Assembly (NCBI GenBank): GCA_033239005.1
Contig: BSQZ01000036.1
Span: 862,501-926,500, forward strand
Direction: 5' to 3'
Source: Lamellibrachia satsuma
Taxonomy: Eukaryota > Annelida > Polychaeta > Sabellida > Siboglinidae
DNA: 64,000 nt
The position numbers and the translations under genes are program-made. The notes under the pieces were generated by a model. It saw only the letters and a program-made list of their open reading frames with translations, was not told the DNA's origin and did no database searches. Shown here in pieces: positions 11,829-24,326 of this stretch. The stretch's first letter is position 1. Every line of letters begins with the position of its first letter.

Positions 11829-12405
11829 TCACCTACTAGGGTAGGTGAAGTTTCCCACTATTTCCACTTTGTTCTGGCTGATGCTTCGCTGTCGACATGT
11901 TTTTGTCTTCTTGTCATTGATGACAAGTCCCAACCCTTTGGTGTATCTGGTGGCTGACTCTAAGAGATGTTGGGAAGTCAGACGTAGGATCCATTCGATG
12001 GCCACAGCGAGGATAGTGCGATAAAGATGCAGACTCGGGCCCGTTTCTCGTGGTTCTGAAAAGGAGGTGTATACAATCATAGGGGATTTCTGGGATGAGT
12101 TCTAAAAATTCCACAATTAAACACAGTATCTCAAAAAGGAGGATTCGCCCAACCCCCCAGGATGTGCATGAGTCTTGTTTGACACCAGCCACCACATGGA
12201 ACCATTCGATTTACCCATCTTCTGTTTTTATACAGCATCTCGTGTTATCGGAGATCTTCTCGATTAGTGATACCATATTTTGTGGGATTCCGTACAATAT
12301 TAAGATGATCTACATGGAAAGTATATGAACGTTGTCGAATGCTTTGGTGAAGTCTATGAAACTAATAATCGGTACCTGGAATAGCATGTTTTTGATCGCT
12401 AGACG
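11829..12405 (-). mobile_element. Degraded LINE reverse transcriptase fragment
   Basis: Minus-strand frames read in order: DFTKAFDNVHI (RT motif A region), LYGIPQNMVSLIEKISDNTR, EWFHVVAGVKQ, then after a gap GLGLVINDKKTKTC and VEIVGNFTYPSR (the post-YxDD region). Several stops and frameshifts are present. The order is that of non-LTR retrotransposon RT. Confidence 0.75.
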
Positions 12406-12589
12406 GCGGGCATGTATAAACGCCAAGCATCATGGGATCGCGTGTCGACGGAAGTAGAACAAATAATTGATAATTTTAAATTAGAGAGTCGGAACAATGA
12501 TGTATCCATGACAACGACAAGAACGCAAATAGTTAAAGAATTGCTGTTTCAGCAAAGAATACATCGTACAGAAATCACAAAGCTAGCAC

Positions 12590-13220
12590 CAGGACGCAAA
12601 AATCCGCCGTTATCCGAGATCTTGGATTTGCCATTGACACTCATCTGTCGATGGCATCTCAAGTGTCGAACATATGCCTCAGCGCTTACTATCATCTATC
12701 TCGAATTGCTAAGATACGAGACTCTCTCACCAGTGTATGCAAAAGTTTGATCCATGGACTGGTAACATCACGGCTTGACTATGGCAATGCGATGCTATTT
12801 GGAATAGCCGATCGCCTCCTGCACCGTCTGGAAATGGTTCAGCGGTCAGTGGCTCGCATTATCATGCAGATTCGACGGGGTGATCGGTAGTCCATGACAA
12901 CAATACTGCGGCAACTACACTGGCTGCCCATTAAGAGACGGATTGGGTATAAGATACTCGTCCTTGTGCACAAGGCACTCTACGAAGGCACACCAGAGTA
13001 CCTTGCCGCACTACTTCACCAGTTCGCACCACGACGCTGCCTACGCTCTGCCGGCGGGCTACTTCTCGACGTGCCACGAGTCATCCTAGAACGTATCGGC
13101 CGCCGAGCATTTGCCTGTGCTGGCCTCACGCTGTGGAATAAACTGCCTGCCAACATACGTGGAAACGGCAACCACCCGCAATTCAAGAAGCTACTAAAGA
13201 AATTTCTGTTTTCCACTTAA
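12590..13220 (+). mobile_element. LINE RT C-terminus (Jockey/CR1-type), nearly intact
   Basis: Plus-strand frame with LGFAIDTHLSMASQVSNICL, SRLDYGNAMLFGIADRLLHR, one stop at 12888, then LRQLHWLPIKRRIGYKILVL, RRAFACAGLTLWNKLPANIR and the terminus KKFLFST. These are the standard C-terminal landmarks of Jockey/CR1 superfamily RTs (LDYCN, LHWLP, WN-LP). It is truncated at its 5' side. Confidence 0.88.
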
Positions 13221-13998
13221 TGGGTTTTACCGCTTTGATATTGCAGGTAATCAGTATACGTTTTTTTTCTTAAAATAAGTTACACACGCGAACATTCTGC
13301 ATAGTTTTTAACATTTTATACAGCGCATGTATTATTATTATTATCACTATCTACATACAAGTTTGTATCGTGTGAACTGATGTCTGTACACACCCGTGAA
13401 CGGGGCAGTAGCCCCGGATTTGTTGGTGTAAAAATAAAGCACTTCCTTTGACAAAAGCGCATGGATGAAAGTTTATGGTGGCGAACGTGCTACGAATGTG
13501 GACAAACAAGAAGCCGCGTCATGTAGAGCTCGTCATTTAGAGACACTATCAAATAAGTGTTGATAATAGTCATACATAATATCCAGACGAAGATAGCGCC
13601 GACGTGTAACGCAGAAACAATGTTTGCTTTTGAAGAACATTAAGGAAACTATGACATGACATTTTTCTATATTGTGTATATGGTTTGAATGTAATAGTTG
13701 TCTCAGAGGACAGTGCCAGACTAGGAATTGTTGTAAGGGTGCACGTGTCGTTCTCCAAATGGCGTATCCTTTCGATGTAGAAATTTTGTCAAACACGAGG
13801 GTCGCCTCGTTCGTGGCGGAGCTGCGGCGACTCTCGGCAGTGTCGCAGCATTGTCGTTATGCAGCTCTGAGAGACCAGTTTGTGTGGGCTTACGATCGGA
13901 GTCAACACCGAAGGAACTGGTAAGAGTCAAATACCTAAGCACAGTCTTTGTTGTGTTGGGTCTTATGACATCTAGTCTTGTTCGCAGTCATCCACCCA
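13221..13998. other. LINE 3' flank and unassigned spacer
   Basis: After the LINE stop comes a 3' region ending in 'taaaaataaagcac'. The rest shows no supported gene. A minus-strand frame at 13533-13796 has no recognisable motif. Confidence 0.5.
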
Positions 13999-14226
13999 TC
14001 AGTCACATTGCCGGGGAATCTCCAGTTGTTGCTGTTTACGTTTTACTGCACCCGACCGCCCGCCTCTCACTGATCTCATAGACTGTATGAATGTCTGAAC
14101 GAAGCGTTCCACCTGCCCGTTGGTCGCTGGGTGGTAGGGTGCAGAAAATGTGCGCCTGATGTTGTTTGCTTTCATGAAATTTCGGAAAACTTCGCTTGTG
14201 AATTGACTTCCTTTGTCACTGTGCAA
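13999..14226 (-). mobile_element. Ty3-type retrotransposon integrase fragment
   Basis: HSDKGSQFTSEVFRNFMKAN followed by APYHPATNGQVERFVQTFI carries the second Asp and the Glu of the DDE integrase core with the usual spacing. Everything else of a Ty3/gypsy element (RT, LTRs) is missing nearby, so it is a remnant. Confidence 0.85.
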
Positions 14227-14240
14227 GTGTTCAGATAGAC

Positions 14241-16034
14241 CATACCTTGCAACGCTTTGTCCGATTCATTAACGCTGCATTGCTGCGTTTCTTGTATCGT
14301 TCCGTTCTTAATCCAATATTTAAGACTGGTGCTATTTTCCTCCCTGTGGCCGCTGATGTTGTTAATACGTCGTAATCTAGATCTTCCTCTAGGTCTGTCA
14401 ATTTCAAAGTAATCACATTAGAACAGGTCTGGCACGTATTCCCTCTGACACACGGTCCCGTATATGGCGATCCACGTGATCAGTGACGTCATGTCCACAG
14501 GTCCACCACAAATTCCACATTCCGTCAATTCATTTTTACCTGAATACTAGATCCAAACACTGAAAAATGGTGTTATGTTTCCCAAAAACTAGCTAGGGCA
14601 CCAGATGAATGCAATTCTAGTCGTTCAAATTTCTATCGGGGACAGCTCTTTTAAATACACTGGAAAGAATTGACAAATTAATACATCTTTCATTATGTAT
14701 GACGTTGCAGTTTATTTAAACACGGGACGAAATATGTTCAATTGTTCTGAAACAGTTAAGGTAACAGTATATTGATATCTGATAATTCCCAATGTATCAT
14801 ACGTATCAGTTTTCTGGGATCCTATACATATTACACATAAACAAGATAAGACGATTACAAAAGAACGCAGCAAGTTTGATTGAAGGCAACTATGAAGGCA
14901 CACCCCGAACCGTAATTAATTTCATATAAGAACTCAACTAGTCATCACGTTGAATTATCACACTGTCTTTATTAACTTCGAATTTAAAAATGACATGGTA
15001 AACATCTAGCATTTTAACCCAACCTGCACACGCCTGGCTTAAATGCTTCAAGTTTGCTACTACTAGGATGTGTCTGGTTGTGTGTTGATAACGCAACTGG
15101 AGTGGAAACTATCTCTACGGAAGTGTTGAAAGGATATGGTGCAAACCGCAAAACATGTTTTGTGGGATAACTAGTTTCTTGTCATAACAAGATAGGCAAC
15201 CAGATTCTTGATTATAACAAGAACACTTATCTGCTGAACATTGAACAAATATTAGGCAGATTTTATATCGCCATCTTATAACCCTATCATCAGATCATCC
15301 TATTATATACATCATTACACGTTGCCTTTCAGTATAAATTATATTCATAGATCATTCAATTGGCAGAATATCATTAGCTATCCAGTTATGTCCCTACCTC
15401 CCCCATGGGGTATGTAAAAATGACGCTGTCTCGATCCATAAGTTTCTGCATGCTAGCACTAACAAATGCATAGAGTGCAACCATTCGCGAAAGGACAGGA
15501 TATTTTATATGGTGCATACATTGGACAAACACGTGGTGCAGTTCATGCAGAAATTACAAAGAAACACTCACGTTAGAAGGTCCGAATCAACTTTGAACAT
15601 TTGAAACTGCCGGGGCCCATTGGAGCGTAAAAAATACAACTGCACATTTGGAATTCAAAACGCACAATGAAGACCCAACTGCCCGTTTTCACTACATAAT
15701 ATAACGGGGACGCTCCACATAATGACCATGACGACGTGTCCACTTTCCCACGCTGTTAACGGTCAAGCAATTCGAACTGATCGTTGCGCTACTAGGACCG
15801 CCCATCTTCGCGGACCAGGGGTGTTTGTAATAATGAAACTGAGCTAGCTCAGATGTGGAAGTAGAGAAGCAAGGAATATAATAATTTTCATTGCTACAAA
15901 AGCAGTTAGCAAGGATTGTCAGAAATGTATACTATTGCCATTAGATAAAATTGATTATAATGTGAATTGCATATATTAAAGCTATCTGATTTTGTAAAAC
16001 TAAAAACTCCCAATATAATGTGTGAAACAAACAA
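14241..16034. other. Unassigned AT-rich spacer
   Basis: No supported gene. Near 15,500-15,570 a plus-strand frame with AYIGQTRGAV weakly resembles a GIY-YIG nuclease. Confidence 0.4.
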
Positions 16035-16668
16035 AAAGTTGTTACCAAATAATCTGCTGTTGTTATTCAAACGTTTATGACACAAGTGAAAACTTAAGAC
16101 AGGTATTTGCAAGAATTACTCTAAAAGCCCAATGTATATCTGTACAAGGTATACAATTATGAAAGAAGCAAATTTGGACGTATGCAATATAAAATGCGAG
16201 AACATGTACTGTCCATGTGAATTCATTTATTCAGGTAGTGGTCCCATGATGGTGTGACAGCTACTATGTTATGTAATATAATGTTCTACACTCTTATGGG
16301 TTTGATTCAGCATACTAACATACACAACTACTATCCCACTGGAGAAAAAATTAGATAACAATTAATTTGTTATGTTCATTACCTTGTTGCACTAACCAAC
16401 ATTGTCTAGGCTGTCAAAGAAGTACCTCTTGAAATACCAGAGACAGCAAAGGAGGCTCAGTTGTAGACCATTCCGAAGACATGACAATGTTCCTGCTGCA
16501 CATCATCGGTCACAACAGCAAATATGGGTTGGACTGCAACCGTCAATAATGCAACTGAGCCAAATATGTGTTTCCTTCATAACAATCAGGCTCCATATCA
16601 CCATCATTTAAGACGTCAAGCTGAATGATGTGGCAGTCGAATATTTAGTTGGTATCAACCACATTTCA
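16035..16668. repeat. Dispersed unclassified repeat, copy A
   Basis: About 630 bases match the reverse complement of 53690-54345 almost throughout (for example tggtctacaactgagcctcc and ggttgataccaa are shared), with scattered substitutions and small gaps. No open frame or terminal repeats identified. Confidence 0.85.
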
Positions 16669-16675
16669 TTGGTCG

Positions 16676-16699
16676 CAAAAACCCTAACCCTAACCCTGG
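16676..16699. repeat. Short telomere-like CCCTAA run
   Basis: Two adjacent ccctaa units and a third partial, directly abutting the edge of dispersed repeat copy A. Confidence 0.6.
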
Positions 16700-17004
16700 T
16701 CTGGTGAGTTTCTAGACATCTTGCAGCACATTCTTGTGTAACAGTTCCTCCTGCAATATTACTGCAACCTTAGAACCTGAAAATAAAACACTACAAATAT
16801 TATATACTGCAATATTTTGAGGATTTATTATGAGTATGGATATATGAATATTATAAGATTTGTCCAGTTAATTTCAAGATGGGTTATTCTGTATATGAGA
16901 AAATTGTCTGTATATCCTGAGCTAAGACTTGGAGAAAACAACTGTACATGTCTCTGTTAATTTGTATTCAGTAGTGGCTTCATTACCTGGAATAAGCCAC
17001 TCTG

Positions 17005-17158
17005 GTTTGGTTTGTACCAAAAATAATTTCATTGTTAATTGAATTAAAGTTAATTGTTAATTTAATTGGAGAATTTGGGAGGTTAATTTAATTGGAACAT
17101 TTCTGATTTAATTGTAATTTAATTAACTAACTTTTCAAGTTAATTGCCCCATGCCTGG
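17005..17158. repeat. AATTAA-rich dispersed repeat, copy 1
   Basis: Shares gggaggttaattta, 'attgtaatttaatt' and the end ttaattgccccatgc with 24145-24320. A looser relative lies at 22810-22950. Confidence 0.75.
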
Positions 17159-17309
17159 TACAGGTAGTTTATGCAAAAATATCAGTAACTTTAACTAATG
17201 CATTTGTTATATGTAAATGCATCATTACAGTTGTAGATTTTAGTGATTATTACTATCATAGGTAGCCCTTGAATATATGGTATTAAACTAAGCGGAGTCA
17301 ATATTATTG

Positions 17310-17544
17310 ACCCCTAATGGCTTTTGCTGCTTGGTGAATAAATAATATTTGCATGGGATCTTTTACTTCGCCTGGCATAGACACCAGATAGAAGCGACCA
17401 ATGGCTTTTACTGTCTCTTCCGAAAGACACAGGCAAAGTGGGGTAAATGAAATTGCCCAAGCTTTGAAATGGCGGAGGGGGTATCGAACCCCGGTCCCTT
17501 CGACCAAAAGCCCGGCGCGCTATCACACGACTACCATGCTGCGC
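17310..17544 (-). mobile_element. tRNA-derived SINE
   Basis: On the minus strand the element begins gcgcagcatggtagtcgtg (tRNA-like 5' end with A-box-like spacing). It has a perfect B box ggttcgatacc at 17480-17490, then a core with 'tcggaagagacagtaaaagcc' and a tail ending near 'agcaaaagccattag'. Head plus core is the standard tRNA-SINE layout. Confidence 0.75.
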
Positions 17545-17604
17545 TAATGTTGTATTGAAAATCTCAGAGGAATGGAAAATCCAAAATGTACACAATAATA
17601 CTAA

Positions 17605-17868
17605 CTCTTCATTAATGGACTCCTCATCATTGGTCTCTTCTGCAACATCCAGAATAGAGAAAAAAAGATGGTTTGTAGTCACTGGATGACTTTACTGGTG
17701 ATGACAAGAGAGAGGGCGATGATGGCTCAGCTAATGGGACATCATCGCCTGGAGTCTTCTTGGGTGTAGAAATTAGACAGGGTGGCTCAAGTTGAATGTC
17801 GACAGAGATATCATCCAAGCTGTACTGTGTTCCTGTGTCACATGTCACCACCATGTCTGTCTGAATCT
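17605..17868 (-). CDS. Probable 3' exon of the phase-1 gene (Ser/Pro and acidic tail)
   Basis: An acceptor (tctacattccag|AG) opens a frame with IQTDMVVTCDTGTQYSLDDI and then a disordered TPKKTPGDDVPLAEPSSPS segment. The start is phase 1, compatible with the exon at 24567-24701. At a run of seven A on the plus strand (17661-17667) the frame shifts: the first frame ends in FFLYSGCCRRDQ, the next frame continues as an acidic DVAEETNDEESINEE. It is either a short indel or a sequencing error in the homopolymer. I do not recognise the protein. The 3' end is uncertain. Confidence 0.5.
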
Positions 17869-18924
17869 CTGGAATGTAGAATAATCATTTATGAAAAAAC
17901 AAAGTTCATAATAATTGTGTATGTTTGCTGACATACAGACTACACGCCAAAGATAAAGTGGTAATAATGCTGAGAGAAATACAATTGTGATCTATTTTCT
18001 TGTATGGTATATAAAAGTATTAATAATTATGCTGGTAAAGACAGACATTCCAGACAATTCTTTACAAATATTAATGATGTTTTCATTCACATTTCCACTG
18101 TCTTTTGGCTTCATGTATCAGGCACTCTCTTATTTTTAATAGACTTGTCTGGTTTGTGGTCTGCAGGTGGTATAAATCTACCACAGTTGCTACAGGGCAT
18201 TCACAAAACCATAAAATTATGATATACTGATGGTCTCACCAGGCTCGAGCTCCCTCCCTAAAATTGCATGCCATAAGGTGTGAAAATTTTTAACAGTTAG
18301 CTTGAAAATTGTAGATTTTGGGTCATCTCGCCCATGTTAATTTCCCTGCCCTTTCCGCCTGCGACTGTAGATAAAATATTATGTGTAATTTTTGTAATAG
18401 TGGATAGCAAAAATTCACAATTGAAATGTTGCACAGTTATTCTGATATTTGATAGATACTGTGGCATTTTCGATCTATGCCAAAAATATACTTCTAGGCC
18501 CAGTAGTATATCATTCCCAATTTATTGCCAAAGTCAAGGAGAGAGTTGGGGGTAAATCATCCTAATATAATCAGCTGATGACGTATTTTCCCTTAATGCA
18601 TCGATTGGGCAATTATCTATTGCCATAAAAAATCCTGGTATACTATTAGACTCTTGGCAGTCTCAAGCAGTTATTCTCCGAACAGCCCAATCTTGGGCTA
18701 ATCATGTATGCCTACCTGGTAATGCCACACCATAAAATCTAATTAAAATCTAGAGCTAACCACAAAACGTATATTGATTTCTTCCCTACATTTCATTACA
18801 ATTTGACAGCAATAAACATTTTAGATCTATCGTGGACGTCACTACTACTGCCACTTGCACTGGTCACATGACATGGGGAGGGCTCATCAGTCATAGGAAT
18901 GATTATATCTTCTGTAAACCACTT

Positions 18925-19515
18925 CACATAGACACATGGCTGGAGACACCACACATAGACACATGGTTAGAGACACCACACACAGACAGATAGCTGGAGA
19001 CATCGCACAGACACATGGTTGAAAAACCACACACAGACACATGGTTGGAGACACCACACACAGACAGATGGCTGGAGACACCACACACAGACAGATGGCT
19101 GGAGACACCACACATAAACAGGTGGCTGGAGACATCACACACAGACAGATGGCTGGAGACACCACACACAGACAGGTGGCTGGAGACACCAATACTGACA
19201 GATGGCTGGAGACACCACACACTGACAGATGGCAGGAGATACCACTCACAGACAGATGGTTGGAGACACCACACACTGTCAGATGGCTGGAGACACCACA
19301 CACTGACAGGTGGCTGGAGGCATCACATACAGACACATGGTTGGAAACACCACACACCAACACATGGTTGGAGGCACAACACAGAGACACATATAAGGCT
19401 GGAGATATAAGGCTGGAGGCAATTCACACAGACTGATGGCTGGAGTCACCACACATAGATACATGGCTGGAGGCACCACACACAGACACATGGCTGGAGA
19501 CACTACACGCAGATA
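18925..19515. repeat. 27-base minisatellite
   Basis: About 20 copies of a unit like gacagatggctggagacacc + acacaca. Because 27 is a multiple of three, long frames stay open on both strands (9-residue periodic peptides). These are not genes. Confidence 0.95.
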
Positions 19516-19759
19516 TATGGCTGTAACCAGTTAGTTGTACTACATAAGACAGGATAGCATAAACCATAACCAGTTAGTCGGACCACATAAAGTCCAGTAT
19601 TGATGATTGGTCAACATTACATTAATGCAAGTAACGATACCTTTTGACAAGTTTGTACAATTTTGAAGAATTCATGGAACATCTCAAGATGTGCCTTACC
19701 TTAATGACATCTTCACCAAAGTAACCTCCTGTATTTGAACATTGTGACAACCCAGGCTA

Positions 19760-20270
19760 GCTTGCATGTTGCAAAATCTGTACCACATGTTTTGGCAGTG
19801 ACACCTCCGGTATAGTGACCGAATCAGAAATTAGTTTGGTGAGTTTATTCCACAGAGGTCGCCTTATATCCCAGGGCTGTGAGCAGTCTTGTTCAATGAG
19901 GTTAATGATCTTTACTTGGCAGTACAGTGTCAGATTACCATGTTGAGGTGGATCAAACTTCAGTGATACATCATCCGTGTAGTCAGGATTATAAGCAGGA
20001 AGGATGTAAACCATATCTGGGGAAGCTGAATTCTTCCCACAGTTTTCCTGCATTGTTACCATGGTGACAGATGATGGGGAAAGACACCACATCCTCTCTC
20101 AAACATCTGAAGAGTTGGAGAATCTAGTGTATTCCTTATGATGACTAACAACTTGCCTTCAACAGAGAGTGCTGGCTCCTCATCCGTCCTGTGTTCCCAC
20201 ACAGTGAAGTAGACTTTTCCCTGTAGCAGTCGGCACACGGAGTATAAGTCAACATGCCATCAAGAGCCAG
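19760..20270 (-). pseudogene. Frame-broken coding remnant, family unknown
   Basis: Protein-like segments follow each other in different frames: SLALDGMLTYTPCADCY, then GKVYFTVWEHRTDEEPALSV with EGKLLVIIRNT, then VVSFPIICHHGNNAGKLWEE, then YILPAYNPDYTDDVSLKF up to IPEVSLPKHVVQILQHAS and a stop. Candidate acceptors (gactgctacag at 20222, cagcttccccag near 20030) exist, but no single splice scheme keeps the frame. It could be real exons with indels or a dead copy. The pattern hints at a large cytoplasmic signalling protein, but I cannot name it. Confidence 0.45.
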
Positions 20271-20639
20271 ACTCAGTTGAGAAACATGTGTCACACAAAC
20301 ACAAACACTTCAGCTGTAACACACCTGTCACACAAATACATCAAGAAAACTCTTATGTTGGAACTTAACCAATGACATATTAAATCAATGGTAACCTGAC
20401 CGATGAATTGGTCAAGAAATTTAATGGATGAGAAACCCTAATAGCTTAATAATCCAACATTACAATAATCAATATATTCATCAATGAGTTGTTCAAAAAA
20501 GTTATCCATCAATGTATTAAAACAACCAACCAGCCAGCCAACCCATGAAATTACCCATTCTGTTGGTGAATGAATGTATCAGAACCTCTGTTATTGGATA
20601 GCTATAACTGTTCAATATACCAGTGCTTCTCACTTCAAA

Positions 20640-21780
20640 GTCTCCTTTACACAAGTTGTGCAACTTTATTCTGACATCTGTCTAAAAACGTGCTGTATTA
20701 TGGGGGATATCTCTTTAGCAGTTTCCTTTAGTATTTTTGAAGGAATGTCGGATGGCCCTGGCGCTTTGTTGGAGTTTAGAGCTACAAGCTGTTTTATGAT
20801 GCCGCTTAGTCCAATATCTAGGGTTTGAATTGAGGGAGATGGTGATGGGCCTTTTGTTGGGATAGGAAGTTTTTCAGTTGTAAAAAACTTATTTGAAGAG
20901 GTCATTGTGAGCATTTGCTTTGTCATGGTCGACTGTTTTCAAGTCGTTATTTACTTTTATTACTGGAATGCCAAGATTTTTTATTTTGTTTTGTTTGATG
21001 AAAGACCAAAATTGTTTTGGATTTATCGTCAAACTCTCATGTTGTTAATGTAACTGTTATATGATTTGGTCACTTCTTTGGTGGCTAATTTTCTTAAATT
21101 TTCCCAATGTTTTTTTTTCGGCTTTAGCATGAGTTTTGTCCCTTTTTCTCTGTACTCTAATAATGCTTCTTGTGGTTCAATGTAGATGTTGTTTAGATTT
21201 TGTCATGGGGCTAGCGATGGATTCTCCTATCAGGTTAGTGTAGTGTTTATGAAAGAAGCCCCAATTTGAGTTTACATGTTGTTCATCTGGTTTTTGAATA
21301 TAGTACTGCTGAGATAGCTGGGTGCATTTCGCTTCAAGGGATTCCCAGTTTGCACATCTGTAGTTGTATACTTTGTGTGGTGGTTTCTTTTTTCTGAGAA
21401 TGGCTTCATGATCGCTCATGCCAGCCACTGTGTTTATGGTGGAGATAAGGGATGGGTTTGATGTAAGTACTAGGTACTCAGAATAATTTGGCAATCCACA
21501 GCAACAACAGAACCAAAGCACACTACGATATTTTAATTGTTCTTATGTGGTGTCATTAATTTGGACACATGCAGTATGGTACGAACTGTCACATTGATCA
21601 CACTGTATGGCATGGTGGTGATCATGTACCTCATGGCTGCAGGTGCCACACGGATATTTTGGACAGGGATCTGAGGTGGGACCAGGGTTTGTATGAATGT
21701 ACCCTGCTTGTATTATAAGTCCACACTTATGTAATAGAGATAGGGTATAGGGCTTAGTTGGCATCATTTTTGTTTTTCTT
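20640..21780 (-). mobile_element. Degraded CR1-like LINE with PHD finger, endonuclease and RT pieces
   Basis: Reading down the minus strand: a Cys/His finger (CGTCSHEVHDHHHAIQCDQC then YHTACVQ, PHD-like) near 21560-21690; an apurinic-endonuclease end with the catalytic SDH (AGMSDHEAI) near 21420; the linker WESLEAKCTQLSQQYY; then RT start LNSNKAPGPSDIPSKILKET near 20740-20800. Most of the endonuclease and RT is deleted. PHD fingers at this position are known from CR1/L2-type LINEs of invertebrates. Confidence 0.8.
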
Positions 21781-22498
21781 TGTGGTTGAGAACGTGGGGA
21801 ATGGTGGCAGGTGTCTTGTCAGCATGGCTGAGAATATTGTTGTGGAATCCTCATTGTTGGTGGCAATTTGACACAGGTACAGAGATGAGAGTGGTGTTAA
21901 ATGAAGTGGTTTGGAATTTTCTTGTGAAAGTATGTATTAGTAGATGTTTGCTATAACTTGCCTTTAGAGGGCTAAAGTCACATTAGATCAAATATGTACT
22001 AAACTGTTTAAAAGTGCATGTGCAGGGTTTGGGCTAGTGCGAACATAGACAGATAGTCAGTAAGAAATCTAGATGTGTGTTATGTATGTGGTCCTCGGCT
22101 GACTCAGGATCTTTGGGTATAGACAGGAGTGGTAATAAAGCAACCGAAGAACGGCCTGTTTCTTAGTACAAGATGTGATAAAAACAGGGTAGGATTACAT
22201 ATTCTAAGCTAAGTGTATCTAGTTTATATTTATAACTAATACACAGTATATTGAAATTTGAATACATGCACTATTTGTAGTTGTGTTGGGGATGATTTGG
22301 GTTTCACGTGTTTTAACAACTACAGTTTACAGCCGTCATCTTGATTTGTTCATTGTTAAGCAAGGTAAATGCAGCTGATTGAGTAAATTTGGCTTAGGAA
22401 CGTGGGATCTTTAATTTTATAACACGATTATATTCTGATTTTGACACTGTTGCATATCTGTAAGATTGGGGTGTAAAGAGCCTTTAGAAATGTCACGA
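21781..22498. other. Unassigned spacer
   Basis: No gene or repeat supported. Confidence 0.5.
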
Positions 22499-22806
22499 AC
22501 CTGTCACTATGAGACAGGATATGACAAGACAGACACTAACCTGTCATTATGAGACAGGAGTTGACCAGAGAGACACTAATATGTCACTGTGAGACAGTAG
22601 ATGACAAGACAAACACTAACCTGTCACTATGAGACAGGAGATGACATGACAGACATAAACATGTCACTATGAGACAGGAGATGACAAGACAGACATTAAT
22701 ATGTCACCATGAGATAGGAGATTACAAACTAAACACTAACATGTCACTATAAGACAGGAGATGACAAGATAGACATTAACCTGTCACTATGAAACAGGAG
22801 ATGACA
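22499..22806. repeat. 40-base minisatellite, cluster 1
   Basis: Nearly eight copies of a unit containing ctgtcactatgagacaggag and atgacaagacagacactaac. An AATTAA-rich repeat follows directly. Confidence 0.95.
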
Positions 22807-23827
22807 GTCATGGGTTAATTTCAATTGTTAATTTAATTAACTCAATTAATTAAATTAAATTAATTGATTTACAAGAAAAGGTAAAGGCTAAATTAACTTC
22901 ACCAAAAGGGGTAATTTTATTTTATTTAATTGACAAATTCCAAATTAACTCTCAATAAGTGCTCATTTAACAGTAGGTATTACTGTATAGTTCACACCCA
23001 TGTTACTCAGGCATTAGCAAAAGGCAGTCACTATTCCAGTAATTAGCCTAACAGAGATAAGATTAAGGTATGCATGAATGGGAGGGAGAATATCTCTCGA
23101 CATTAATACTGTTTGTACCAACTGGAGTTAGCTGGTCATTCAGGCACATGTGAATTGGAGGAAAGGCCTAGATAATAGAATGTCCTCTTTTAGTGTGGTA
23201 AGTTGATGACAAATGGTGGCCTCTGCAAATCTGCAAAATATTTGGCTAGTAACCTGCAGCCAAATGGACCTATGCATTAGACTATGTATCTATATATTTT
23301 CAGTACGTCCGCAAGCATACATATAACATGCAGAGAAAAGTAAAATAGCTTCAGTTTGGGATCTTTTTACAGCGCCAACTGGTACCAAAAGCAAGCCAAT
23401 TCAAGTGATACATAAAAAAATGTGTATAAATATTTAAATACTAATGTATAAAGGGGAAACCTAATGAGTTAGCATTAACACATTGCATAAATAACACTTT
23501 GATGCATAGAAATTATGTATGTAGTTTCCCGGTTTTGTTAATTTGGTGGTGGAATACTGGAGGAAACTCCACACCCTGCAAATCCTCAGCCACAAATTTA
23601 CATTCCTTTCAGAAAAGAACATTAATTTTAACAAGCATCTACAACTTTTAAAATGTGATCAAATACCCCATAAAAATGTCTTGGTATATAAATATTGTAT
23701 AAGCACATCTTTTTCCAACAAAGTTACAAAACATATTTCTTTTATAAGTCAACGCAATGTTCACATTTGTTTGATGATAATAACACTGTTCCTAAGATGC
23801 AATAACTAAAGTAATTTCTTTAAATAA

Positions 23828-23979
<152 letters not shown>

Positions 23980-24144
23980 CACTGCACTATCGTGACCGTA
24001 GCGTTTACGAATATACTTGTGATTTAGAACTGCTATAAAATGTGTAAATAACAACTAGCATATTACTATTTCAATAATGACTTGTATCAAGTGCTTATAC
24101 TTACAAAAAACAAGTGACATATGAATGTAATCTGCATTTCTACC

Positions 24145-24320
24145 AAAACATATTTTCATTGTTAACCGAATTAAATATAATTGTTAATTTAATTTAATTA
24201 AAGCATTTGGGAGGTTAATTTAAATTAATTGACCTGATAAATGTGTGAGGTTAATTTAATTGGAAAATTTCTGAGTTCATTGTAATTTAATTTATTAACT
24301 TTTCAAATTAATTGCCCCAT
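24145..24320. repeat. AATTAA-rich dispersed repeat, copy 2
   Basis: Matches 17005-17158 including the shared end ttaattgccccatgc, and directly precedes minisatellite cluster 2. Confidence 0.75.
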
Positions 24321-24326
24321 GCATAC

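Noticed and set aside
15480..15570. Possible Penelope-type GIY-YIG nuclease (AYIGQTRGAV)
   Set aside because: Only one short motif in one frame with a nearby stop; no RT beside it.
17460..17546. A tRNA gene on the minus strand
   Set aside because: B box is good, but the A box and stems are poor and a SINE core and tail follow; read as a tRNA-derived SINE.
18887..19436. 131- to 167-codon frames on both strands (CLCVVSPAI or DGWRHHTLT repeats)
   Set aside because: Products of a 27-base minisatellite whose unit is a multiple of three; equally open on both strands.
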